A stretch of DNA of 64,000 nt. Origin: Mixophyes australis (taxonomy: Eukaryota > Chordata > Amphibia > Anura > Limnodynastidae). Below the pieces are notes generated by a model. The model was not told the DNA's origin, made no database searches, and saw nothing but the letters and a program-made list of their open reading frames with translations. The position numbers and the translations under genes are program-made. The first letter of the stretch is position 1. Every line of letters begins with the position of its first letter. This document shows positions 1-8,989 of this stretch, piece after piece. The stretch is taken from contig JAVHZZ010000003.1 in assembly GCA_036250195.1 (NCBI GenBank), positions 295,459,565 through 295,523,564 of the forward strand. The letters run 5' to 3'.

Positions 1-1369
1 TCATCGTGACTGTTAGCTGATTCCTATCCGCTGCCTCCGTGCACTACAGTCCTCAGACCACTTCAACCCTCCTGTGTTTCATCGTGACTGTTTGGCTGAT
101 TCCTATCTGCTGCCTCCGTGCGCTTCAGTCTTCAGCTCATCTCAACTCTCCCGTGTTTCCTCGAGACTGCTACAACTGATTCCTATCCGCTGCTCTCCGT
201 GCTCAACAGTTCCAGCTCAGCTCTGCTCTCCCGTGTTTCATCGTGGCTGCACCTGCTGGTTGCTATCCGCTACCTCCGTGTACCTGCAGAGTCCTGCTGG
301 CTGCTACTCCTCAGTTCTACTCGTGTCTACAGCAGCTGATCCGCTCTCCGTGCTTCTCAGTGTTCCTGCTGGTCTCTACTCGCCAGTCTGCATCGGATCT
401 GCGCCTCACTGCTTTCATCTCGTCTAGACCATCGCTACTCTTCAGGGTCCTCCAGGAGTCCAGTTCTACATACTACTGCTTCCTGAGTATTTGTTCCCCT
501 GCTGGTCTACCTACCTGTGCGCTGCACCTACTTGATTACCGCTTCACCCTCCAGGGACTTCGCATCCTGCCAGCCTCCAGCCGTTCAGGTATCTCTGCAC
601 TCCTGTCTGACAGCCTGCTCCTGAACCACGGTATGCATACTTCTCATTGACTGTGCTGGTGTATTGCATATCTTGCTGGACTGAGTTGTTCTCCTCTGGA
701 GCTTACTATCCGCTGAGACTTTTGCCATCATTGACTGTGTTATCTTTTGCTCGGATAGTTTCTATGACTTTATATTACTGCAGAGCTGTTCAGTCATTAC
801 TATATTGTGCATGTCATTGTGGATCAAGTTCAAGGTGCCCGTGTATCCTCTGTATTGCAGTCTCTCTCCGTGCTCCTCCTCACATATATATTCAGTAGTA
901 CAACTTGCTAGTGGCAGACCACTGATCCCTGTTTCCTGTGTCACCTGTTCCAGTATCCTCTCACATAGCAGTGGTACAACTTGCTAACGCAGACCACTGA
1001 CTCCCCGGATACCTTCACCTGGATCCCATTCCTTCACCCAGACAGCGGTACAACTTGCTAAACGCAGACCGCTGACTCTCATCACCTCCTCGTTTCTGTT
1101 GGACATTCCTCCTTACTATAGCAGTGGTACAACTTGCTACCGCAGACCACTGACTACCCTCACGTGTCCTTTGTCCATTCAGTTCCTCGTGTATTACTAC
1201 ATATATATTACCAGTGCTGCTAGTCATAGACTTTCCTGAGCATCTCTATCATCTGCTGTCTCCTGTTCCGTGATCTCCCTGTTACCAGAGTACCATATTA
1301 CCACCTATACTGCTCTGGTAAGCTTATCACCTGGTGATCCCTGGGTAAAGACTCCTAGTGCCCGTGACA
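1..1369 (+). mobile_element. 5' LTR of gypsy element A (left end outside window)
   Basis: Positions 1-1369 match 6255-7623 base for base with about nine substitutions counted by eye, so this is the 5' partner of the LTR at 5626-7623. It ends CCGTGACA, giving the usual CA terminus. Roughly 630 bp of the LTR, including its promoter, lie left of the window. It carries the end of a 78-bp tandem repeat array and four small hairpins (893-924, 969-999, 1043-1074, 1122-1152). ORFs of 60-135 codons here are tandem-repeat shadows, not genes. About 0.7 percent LTR divergence points to recent insertion. Confidence 0.93.
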
Positions 1370-1371
1370 GT

Positions 1372-1381
1372 AAGATCAGGC
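1372..1381 (+). promoter_or_regulatory. Self-priming primer-binding site of element A
   Basis: AAGATCAGGC starts two bases after the LTR end. It is the exact reverse complement of GCCTGATCTT at 5803-5812 in the LTR, which lies 31 bp downstream of a TATA box and is therefore the probable 5' end of the transcript. It lacks the TGG start expected of a tRNA-primed site. In the Tf1/sushi group the mRNA 5' end folds back and primes reverse transcription; this is the layout that predicts it. Confidence 0.8.
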
Positions 1382-1382
1382 C

Positions 1383-2315
1383 ATGACAGACCCAGATACG
1401 GAACCTACAGCCAAAGAGATGCTGCAGCATCTGGTCACCCGTGTGGAGCAACAGGATGCTCGCCAACAGCTGTTACTTCAATGCTACCAGTCGTTAGCCT
1501 CCCAAGGAACATCTGGACAGACCGTTACAGCTAATGTTGAAGCTCCTGTGCTTTCCTCCGTTTCCCCAGTGCCATCCCAGGTGTCTACAGCTCCCACGCT
1601 TCACCTGCCTACTCCGTCAAAGTACGATGGAGACCCCAAAACTTGTAGGGGTTTTCTCAACCAATGCTCAGTTCATTTTGAGCTCCAACCTCAAAATTTT
1701 TCTACCCATCGTTCCAGAGTGGCCTATCTTATCTCATTGTTTTCTGGACAAGCTCTGGCTTGGGCCTCCCCTCTGTGGGAGAGAAACGATCCTGTATTAC
1801 AAGATAGTGCCAAATTCATTTCTACGTTCCGAAGTGTGTTCGATGAACCAGGTCGTGTGACCTCCGCTGCTTCCAGCATTCTTCGTTTACGTCAGGGTTC
1901 TCATACAGTAGGCCAGTACGTCATTCAATTTAGGATATTAGCCTCTGAACTTCAGTGGAACACTGAAGCATTAATTGCCGCCTTCTGGCAGGGGCTCTCC
2001 GATAAAATTAAAGATGCACTGACTACCCAAGAGCTTCCTACGTCATTAGAAGATTTGATCTCTCTTTGCCATCGTGTAGACATGAGGTTTCGTGAAAGAG
2101 AATCTGAGAAAACAACTTCAGTTAAAGCACCTCTTCGCTCAACCCCTCAATTTCGTCCAGCTTCACCTTCTGTGATTCCCATGGAGATAGGACGTTCCAA
2201 ATTAACTTTAGAGGAGAGGAACCGAAGAGTAAAGAATAGACTTTGTATCTATTGTGCTGATTCCACACATATGCTCAGTTCTTGCCCTAAGAAATCGGGA
2301 AATGCCAGGCCCTAA
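1383..2315 (+). CDS. gag: Gag polyprotein of element A
   Basis: An intact 310-codon frame starts at an ATG only 13 bp after the LTR. Residues about 1-45 are polar and probably coiled coil. Residues about 75-245 are the retrotransposon capsid-type domain (GDPKTCRGFLNQC, then FSGQALAWASPLWE and SEL-WN-EAL). A CX2CX4HX4C zinc knuckle lies at C288, C291, H296 and C301, and would bind element RNA. The product assembles cytoplasmic virus-like particles. It ends at TAA 2313-2315 and overlaps the pol frame from 2291, with a slip heptamer at 2297. Family and boundaries are clear; activity is untested. Confidence 0.93.
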   Translation: MTDPDTEPTAKEMLQHLVTRVEQQDARQQLLLQCYQSLASQGTSGQTVTANVEAPVLSSVSPVPSQVSTAPTLHLPTPSKYDGDPKTCRGFLNQCSVHFELQPQNFSTHRSRVAYLISLFSGQALAWASPLWERNDPVLQDSAKFISTFRSVFDEPGRVTSAASSILRLRQGSHTVGQYVIQFRILASELQWNTEALIAAFWQGLSDKIKDALTTQELPTSLEDLISLCHRVDMRFRERESEKTTSVKAPLRSTPQFRPASPSVIPMEIGRSKLTLEERNRRVKNRLCIYCADSTHMLSSCPKKSGNARP

Positions 2316-2358
2316 CTAGTTCTGGAGAGGTGAAGTTAGGGTCCCTGGAGTCCTCTCC
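2297..2358 (+). promoter_or_regulatory. Programmed -1 frameshift signal of element A (slip site plus pseudoknot)
   Basis: The heptamer GGGAAAT (2297-2303) is read tcG GGA AAT in the gag frame, the X XXY YYZ form. After six bases comes the stem CCCTAACT (2310-2317) paired perfectly with AGTTAGGG (2334-2341). The 16-nt loop contains GGAGAGG (2324-2330), which can pair with CCTCTCC (2352-2358) as the second stem of an H-type pseudoknot. Pol lies in the -1 frame and has no ATG near its start. PEG10, a mammalian gene descended from this retrotransposon group, uses GGGAAAC with a pseudoknot. Confidence 0.85.
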
Positions 2359-5300
2359 ATCTTCTACGAAATTAAAAGTCTGCGCTTTTGATGTTACGAT
2401 TTCCTTTGCTACCAAATCCTTTGAGTCTCAGGCACTGATTGATTCTGGAGCAGCAGGAAATTTTATTTCTAAATCCCTAGTGAATCAATGGTCCCTACCA
2501 GTGATTACTTTGAAAACATTGATTACTGTGACTGCTATAGATGGATCACGTCTCATCAATGGTCTCATCACCCAGAGTACGTCTCCAGTAACGCTTCAGA
2601 TTGGTGTGCTACACCATGAAGAGATTTCGTTTTTAATTCTTCCTGTTACGACAAGTCCGATTGTCTTAGGCCTTCCATGGCTTCAATGTCATTCTCCCCA
2701 GATTGACTGGCGCACTCCTCAAGTTACGTCTTGGGGAGCTGAATGTCATCATCGTTGTCTTTCTCAAGTCATTCCTCTTAAAGTACAGCAATCTTCCATC
2801 TCATCTTCCTCACCGGGACTCCCTCCTCAGTATGCTTCATTTGCCGATGTTTTTGATAAAGCTCAGTCTGAACGTCTTCCTCCTCATCGTTCTTGGGATT
2901 GTCCGATCGATCTTCTACCTGGCAAGACTCCTCCTAGGGGTCGGGTCTATCCACTTTCGTTACCTGAAACTCAAGCTACATCTGATTACATCCAGGAGAA
3001 TCTCCAGCGAGGGTTTATTCGACCTTCCACCTCTCCCGCTGGAGCCGGGTTCTTCTTCGTAAAAAAGAAGGATGGATCACTACGCCCCTGCATAGATTTT
3101 CGTGGACTCAATGCCATTACTATTAAAAATCGGTATCCCATTCCGTTGATCACTGAGTTATTTGATCGCATCAAGGGAGCTCGGATCTTTACCAAGTTGG
3201 ATCTTCGTGGTGCCTATAATTTAATTAGAATCCGGCCCGGTGACGAATGGAAGACAGTGTTTAACACCAGAGATGGGCATTATGAATATCTAGTAATGCC
3301 TTTCGGATTGTGTATTGCCCCCGCTGTTTTCCAGGGCTTCGTTAATGAGATCTTTCGGGACTTGTTATATGTATGTGTCGTTGTCTACCTGGACGACATA
3401 TTGATCTTTTCACAGGACCTGCCTTCTCATCACCAACATGTGGCAGAGGTCCTTTCCAGACTCCGGAAAAATTCATTATTCTGCAAACTAGAAAAATGTT
3501 CATTCGAGTTGCCCAAGATTCAATTTTTGGGGTATATTGTTTCCGGAGTTGGCCTAAAAATGGATCCAGAAAAGGTGAATGCTGTATTACATTGGCCCCA
3601 GCCAACTACTCTTCGTGCTATCCAGCATTTTTTAGGTTTCGCCAATTACTATAGACGCTTCATTCAAGACTTCTCGTCCATTGCATCTCCTATTGTGGCC
3701 CTGACTCGTAAAGGGGCCAATACTAAGCAATGGTCATCCGAGGCCCTCCAAGCCTTTCAATTTCTTAAAGAGTCCTTCTCCTCTGCTCCCATTCTTCGAC
3801 AGCCTGATGTGACACTTCCCTTCTTCCTAGAAGTAGATGCCTCTAATGTGGGCTTAGGAGCCATTCTCTCCCAACGCTCGGAGCAACAAAAATTCCATCC
3901 TTGTGCCTTTTACTCTCGGGGTCTCCTGCCTGCAGAGAAAAATTACACGATCGGGGACAAGGAGTTGCTGGCTATAAAAGTTGCATTAGAGGAGTGGAGA
4001 TACTTATTGGAAGGAGCTCGTCACTCTGTGACGATTTTCACGGATCATAAGAACTTGTCATACCTACAGTCTGCCCAATGCTTGAATCCTCGTCAAGCAA
4101 GATGGTCTCTTTTCTTTTTCCGTTTCGAATTAATCATAACCTTCAAACCAGCTGCCAAGAACAAGAAAGCTGACGCTCTATCTCGAGCTTTTGTGACGTC
4201 CTCTGACGTTGAAGAGGTTTCCAACCATTCTATACTAGACCCCAAATGTATCTCGCTGGCTGCTTCTTCCACTAAAGTGCTACCATTTGGGAAGACCCTC
4301 GTGCCTCCTACTCTTAGGAGGAAAATCCTTTCGTGGTTCCATTCTTCTCGTTTTTCTGAACATGCTGGTGAACGCAAGACCTTTGAGATTCTCTCTCGAA
4401 GTTACTGGTGGCCCTCGATGAGGAGAGACGTCAAAGAGTTTGTTGCTTCTTGTGAATTGTGTTCTCAGTTTAAATCCTCCCGCAGAACTCCAGCGGGGTT
4501 GCTGCAACCACTACCCATTCCGTCCAAGCCCTGGACCCATATTAGTATGGACTTTGTTACTGATTTGCCATCTAGTAAAAATTATAATACTATTTGGGTA
4601 GTGGTAGACAGATTTTTGAAGATGGCTCATTTTGTCCCTTTGTCTGGTTTGCCTTCCTCGTCTACTCTGGCTGAACATTTCGTTAAGGAAATCTTTCGTA
4701 TTCATGGATGTCCATCTGAGATTGTGTCAGATAGAGGAGTACAATTCGTTTCCAGATTCTGGCGGGCCCTTTGTAAAACCTTGGGCATACGATTAGCACT
4801 CTCATCTTCTTACCATCCGCAATCAAACGGACAAACTGAACGGGTCAATCAAGATCTCGAGACCTTTATAAGGATGTTCTCATCAGCCAATCAAGACAAC
4901 TGGGTAGAATTGCTTCCTTGGGCTGAATTCGCCCATAACAACATGTACCATGAGTCATCGTCCAAAACTCCATTCTTTGTGGTTTACGGTCACCATCCGT
5001 CTTTTCCGGAATTTCCTGCCCTTCCTCCCACCCAAGTTCCTGCTGTAGAGACTGTTTGTCAGACCTTCAAAAATATTTGGTCTCAGGTCAAAACCTGTTT
5101 AAAGAAGACATCTGCCAAATATAAGTCTTTCGCAGATAAGAAGAGGCGGGCTATTCCACCACTGAAAATTGGAGATCGTGTCTGGTTATCTACCAAAAAT
5201 ATTCGTTTGAAGGTCCCATCTATGAAATTCGCTCCTCGTTTTATTGGTCCATATAGGATCATTCAAGTGATAAATCCAGTTTGTTTCAAACTTCTACTTC

Positions 5301-5611
5301 CTTAGAACCTTCGTATTTCCAATGCCTTCCATGTGTCCTTGCTCAAACCTCTCATCATCAACCGTTTCTCGGCTCCTCCTTCAGCACCTCAGCCAGTTCA
5401 AGTTCATCAGGAGGAGGATTTCGAGATTACTCATGTATTGGACGCAAAAATTTCGCGAGGAGTTCTCCGTTTCCTCGTTCATTGGAAGGGCTTTGGTCCT
5501 GAGGAGCGTTCATGGATCAAAGCTGAAGATCTCAACGCCCCAGCTCTTCTTAAGAAGTTTTATTCCAAAAATCCGGACAAGCCCGGTTCCAGGCGTTCTG
5601 TGCCCACCTTT

Positions 5612-5625
5612 AAAAGGGGGGGTAC
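5612..5625 (+). promoter_or_regulatory. Polypurine tract of element A
   Basis: AAAAGGGGGGG followed by TAC immediately precedes the 3' LTR start TGTCA. It would prime plus-strand DNA synthesis. The three bases TAC between tract and LTR recur in C and E (ATAC in D), and mirror the GTA that follows the 5' LTR. Confidence 0.8.
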
Positions 5626-5754
5626 TGTCACTCACCAGACTGTGAGTGCTCCTTCCCGTATGTTTAGGAACCGTGGCCGTCCACCATCCTGAGGGTCCGC
5701 GCATGCGCAGCCCTTTCAAAACCTTCAGTACCTGTTCTTTAAGCTTAATTGGCT

Positions 5755-5812
5755 GATCAGGCAACACTCCCTATTTAAAGCACCTGCTGTCCATACCTCG
5801 TTGCCTGATCTT
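5755..5812 (+). promoter_or_regulatory. LTR core promoter of element A with flanking inverted repeat
   Basis: TATTTAAAG (5772-5780) is a good TATA box. The predicted start at 5803 lies 31 bp downstream and begins GCCTGATCTT, the complement of the primer-binding site. GATCAGGCAAC (5755-5765) and GTTGCCTGATC (5800-5810) form a perfect 11-bp inverted repeat that brackets the TATA box, so U3 carries a primer-site-like copy upstream of the start. The same layout is present in B on the minus strand (35450-35505). The start site is inferred, not measured. Confidence 0.75.
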
Positions 5813-5929
5813 GGAGTCTCATTCCCCATGAGCCTCTGAAGGTGTTCCTGTGTTTCCTCGTGTATTCAGCGCTGCTGATTCCTGTGGTTTCCAGACCACT
5901 TCTACTCCTGTGGTTTCCAGACCACTTTA

Positions 5930-6420
5930 ACTCTCCTGTGTATCATCGTGACTGTTAGCTGATTCCTATCCGCTGCCTCCGTGCACTACAGTCGCCAGAC
6001 CACTTTAACTCTCCTGTGTATCATCGTGACTGTTAGCTGATTCCTATCCGCTGCCTCCGTGCACTACAGTCTTCAGACCACTTCAACTCCGCTGTGTTTC
6101 ATCGTGACTGTTAGCTGATTCCTATCCGCTGCCTCCGTGCACTACAGTCTTCAGACCACTTCAACTCCGCTGTGTTTCATCGTGACTGTTAGCTGATTCC
6201 TATCCGCTGCCTCCATGCACTACAGTCTTCAGACCACTTCAACTCCGCTGTGTTTCATCGTGACTGTTAGCTGATTCCTATCCGCTGCCTCCGTGCACTA
6301 CAGTCCTCAGACCACTTCAACCCTCCTGTGTTTCATCGTGACTGTTTGGCTGATTCCTATCTGCTGCCTCCGTGCGCTTCAGTCTTCAGCTCATCTCAAC
6401 TCTCCCGTGTTTCCTCGAGA
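5930..6420 (+). repeat. 78-bp tandem array in the LTR of element A
   Basis: The motif ATCGTGACTGTTAGCTGATT recurs at 5945, 6023, 6101, 6179, 6257 and 6335, exactly 78 bp apart. Each unit is near-identical up to the last, then copies decay toward 6660. Matching units occupy the start of the 5' LTR here and, as 79-bp units, the two LTRs of B. The array lies in the predicted transcribed part of the LTR. Confidence 0.92.
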
Positions 6421-7146
6421 CTGCTACAACTGATTCCTATCCGCTGCTCTCCGTGCTCAACAGTTCCAGCTCAGCTCTGCTCTCCCGTGTTTCATCGTGG
6501 CTGCACCTGCTGGTTGCTATCCGCTACCTCCGTGTACCTGCAGAGTCCTGCTGGCTGCTACTCCTCAGTTCTACTCGTGTCTACAGCAGCTGATCCGCTC
6601 TCCGTGCTTCTCAGTGTTCCTGCTGGTCTCTACTCGCCAGTCTGCATCGGATCTGCGCCTCACTGCTTTCATCTCGTCTAGACCATCGCTACTCTTCAGG
6701 GTCCAACAGGAGTCCAGTTCTACATACTACTGCTTCCTGAGTATTTGTTCCCCTGCTGGTCTACCTACCTGTGCGCTGCACCTACTTGATTACCGCTTCA
6801 CCCTCCAGGGACTTCGCATCCTGCCAGCCTCCAGCCGTTCAGGTATCTCTGCACTCCTGTCTGACAGCCTGCTCCTGAACCACGGTATGCATACTTCTCA
6901 TTGACTGTGCTGGTGTATTGCATATCTTGCTGGACTGAGTTGTTCTCCTCTGGAGCTTACTATCCGCTGAGACTTTTGCCATCATTGACTGTGTTATCTT
7001 TTGCTCGGATAGTTTCTATGACTTTATATTACTGCAGAGCTGTTCAGTCATTACTATATTGTGCATGTCATTGTGGATCAAGTTCAAGGTGCCCGTGTAT
7101 CCTCTGTATTGCAGTCTCTCCCCGTGCTCCTCCTCACATATATATT

Positions 7147-7406
7147 CAGTGGTACAACTTGCTAGAGGCAGACCACTGATCCCTGTTTCCTGTGTCACCT
7201 GTTCCAGTATCCTCTCACATAGCAGTGGTACAACTTGCTAACGCAGACCACTGACTCCCCGGATACCTTCACCTGGATCCCATTCCTTCACCCAGACAGC
7301 GGTACAACTTGCTAAACGCAGACCGCTGACTCTCATCACCTCCTCATTTCTGTTGGACATTCCTCCTCACTATAGCAGTGGTACAACTTGCTACCGCAGA
7401 CCACTG
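7147..7406 (+). repeat. Four-hairpin array in the 3' LTR of element A
   Basis: Four units of the form CAGTGGT, a loop ACAACTTGCTA plus about six bases, then ACCACTG, are spaced about 75 bp apart. The third copy reads CAGCGGT with ACCGCTG, so both sides of one base pair changed together. The same four units are in the 5' LTR (893-1152) and in both LTRs of B (minus strand). They lie in the transcribed part of the LTR and could act as RNA structure. Confidence 0.8.
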
Positions 7407-7623
7407 ACTACCCTCACGTGCCCTTTGTCCATTCAGTTCCTCGTGTATTACTACATATATATTACCAGTGCTGCTAGTCATAGACTTTCCTGAGCATCTC
7501 TATCATCTGCTGTCTCCTGTTCCGTGATCTCCCTGCTACCAGAGTACCATATTACCACCTATACTGCTCTGGTAAGCTTATCACCTGGTGATCCCTGGGT
7601 AAAGACTCCTAGTGCCCGTGACA

Positions 7624-8422
7624 CACGGATTCCTCTCCCTTTTTTATTGTTTTTGGTGCTCATCCCATCCTTCCTGATTTCTCCCATTCCTCAGCACCTT
7701 CGGTTCCTGCAGCTCATTCTCTGGTTCGAGATCTGGCCCACATCTGGACATCTACTAAGGAAAATTTGTTGAAAGCAACTCAACGGTATAAGCTAACGGC
7801 CGATCGTCACCGTAGAGTTGCCCCCATTATCCATATTGGTGACAAAGTATGGCTCTCTACACGGAACCTTAGACTTCGGGTACCCTCAATGAAATTTGCT
7901 CCACGATTCATTGGGCCATTTCCAGTTACCAAAGTCATAAATCCTGTAACTTACAAATTACTCCTTCCCCCCTCTCTGAGAATCCACAATTCCTTCCATG
8001 TCTCTCTACTAAAACCTTTGGTGCTCAACAGATTCTCCCGCAAGACCTCTCCTCCTCAACCTCTTGTTACCACCACCGGTGACGAGTATGAGATCAGCCA
8101 CATTCTGGATACTCGTAGCATCCATGGACGTCCCCAGTACCTGGTTCACTGGAAGGGTTTCGGACCCGAGGAACGGTCGTGGGTATTTAAGGAGGATCTT
8201 CATGCCCCTCGTCTCCTGGCCAAGTTCATCAAGAAACTATCCTCGAGGCCTGCACCTTTTCGATGGAGAGAGGGGGGTACTGTCAGACGCCGTCCCGCAC
8301 TCCTACCTGGTGCCGGGACGGACACCTTCTCGATCCCCGCTCGTCCCGTTGCTAGGCAACGGGACGTCACTTCCGGCCAGGAGCCCAGGCGCATGCGCCC
8401 GAACATCGCGTCTCGTTGCTAG
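7624..8422 (+). pseudogene. pol: Element C: 3' end of pol (integrase C-terminus and chromodomain)
   Basis: Directly after element A's 3' LTR an open frame resumes in mid-integrase (SSPFFIVFGAHP), continues through the integrase C-terminal region (GDKVWLSTRNLRLRVPSMKF at about 7841) and a chromodomain (about 8087-8225, LVHWKGFGPEERSW), and stops at 8422, 142 bp inside the LTR that starts at 8281. No stop or frameshift was seen. The rest of element C should lie left of element A, outside the window. Chromodomains of this class bind methylated histone H3 and can steer integration. Confidence 0.88.
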
Positions 8423-8956
8423 GCAACGGAGACGCTTGCCAGCAGTTCCTGTCGGCGGTCAGATCAGCTGACCGCCGAGCTCCACTCCACCAATGACAGG
8501 GGTGGCGCCTCCATTTAAACTAGACTCTGGCATCACTAGGGTGCCAGAGTATCTAGTCTCCCAACCTGTCTCTAGGCTCCCCTGTTATTCATATATATAT
8601 ATCCTGCCTGCTTCCTCCGGATTGACCTTTGCATGTTTGACTATTCTTTGGATTCTCCCTGGTTCCTGTTACCTTATCCTGGTTCTGACTCTCGGCTTCC
8701 TGACTACCCTTCTGCCTCACCCTTCTGTACCTCGTTGCCTGCACGGATTTGACCTCGGACTGTTCACTATGTTTGTTCACGTGACCTCGCTGGTGGCTAC
8801 CTGGGAGAACCGCGACCGACACGTCTCAGCAGCTAAGCCCATAACTCCTTGCGGGGTTCCCTGGTGAAGACCTGGGGCGTGGATAGACTCCGCGCCTCCT
8901 TGCGTAGCAGTGCTAATACCAGCAGGTAAGGCCGTCCAATTACTTTGTTTGTGACA
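8281..8956 (+). mobile_element. 3' LTR of element C
   Basis: A 676-bp LTR runs from TGTCAGACGCC to TTTGTGACA, preceded by a G-rich tract and TAC. It holds a TATA-like ATTTAAA at 8513, with GCCAGAGT 30 bp downstream (8543). AGACTCTGGCA (8522-8532) and TGCCAGAGT (8542-8550) form a short inverted repeat at the predicted start. Two copies of GTTGCTAGGCAAC (8348-8360, 8415-8427) resemble RFX/X-box sites. The right flank CCCTT would be the target duplication; its partner is not in the window. Confidence 0.87.
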
Positions 8957-8989
8957 CCCTTCGGGTAGCAATACTCTTTTCTAAAAACA

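Larger units (their letters stand above)
2291..5692 (+). pseudogene. pol: Pol polyprotein of element A (one nonsense codon)
   Basis: The frame opens at 2291 in -1 phase to gag and codes in order: aspartic protease (DSGA from 2441), reverse transcriptase (YLDD at 3386-3397), RNase H (FTDHKNLSYL near 4040), integrase with an HHCC finger (about 4330-4460) and catalytic D, D and E in MDFVTD, SDRGVQF and GQTER. A TAG at 5303-5305 interrupts it; element B has AAG at that codon. The same frame continues to 5692 with a chromodomain (about 5420-5550, LVHWKGFGPEERSW). The frame runs 67 bp into the 3' LTR. RT motif B reads FGLCIAPA where D has FGLCNAPA, a possible damaging change. The stop would truncate integrase before its chromodomain. 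Confidence 0.92.
5626..7623 (+). mobile_element. 3' LTR of element A
   Basis: A 1998-bp LTR begins TGTCACTCACC and ends CCCGTGACA. It contains a TATA box (5772-5780), the predicted start GCCTGATCTT, a tandem array of 78-bp units (5930-6420, diverged copies to about 6660), and four hairpins between 7147 and 7406. The sequence after 7623 is integrase coding of another element, so A interrupted element C. The 5-bp target duplication cannot be tested because the left end is outside the window. Confidence 0.93.

Noticed and set aside
74..987. Overlapping 60-135-codon ORFs in the LTRs of A and B
   Set aside because: They follow the 78-bp tandem units (26 codons, so always in frame) and appear in several frames at once; no domain and no start context.
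893..1152. Regular short repeats that could suggest a CRISPR array
   Set aside because: Four hairpin units in a eukaryotic LTR, with diverged spacers and no cas genes; they belong to the LTR.
2313..2315. Gag stop suppression (read-through) as the way to make Pol in A
   Set aside because: Pol is in the -1 frame, not in phase with the stop; the slip site explains it.
5626..8956. An env gene after pol in elements A, C or D
   Set aside because: Pol runs straight into the LTR; there is no room for env.
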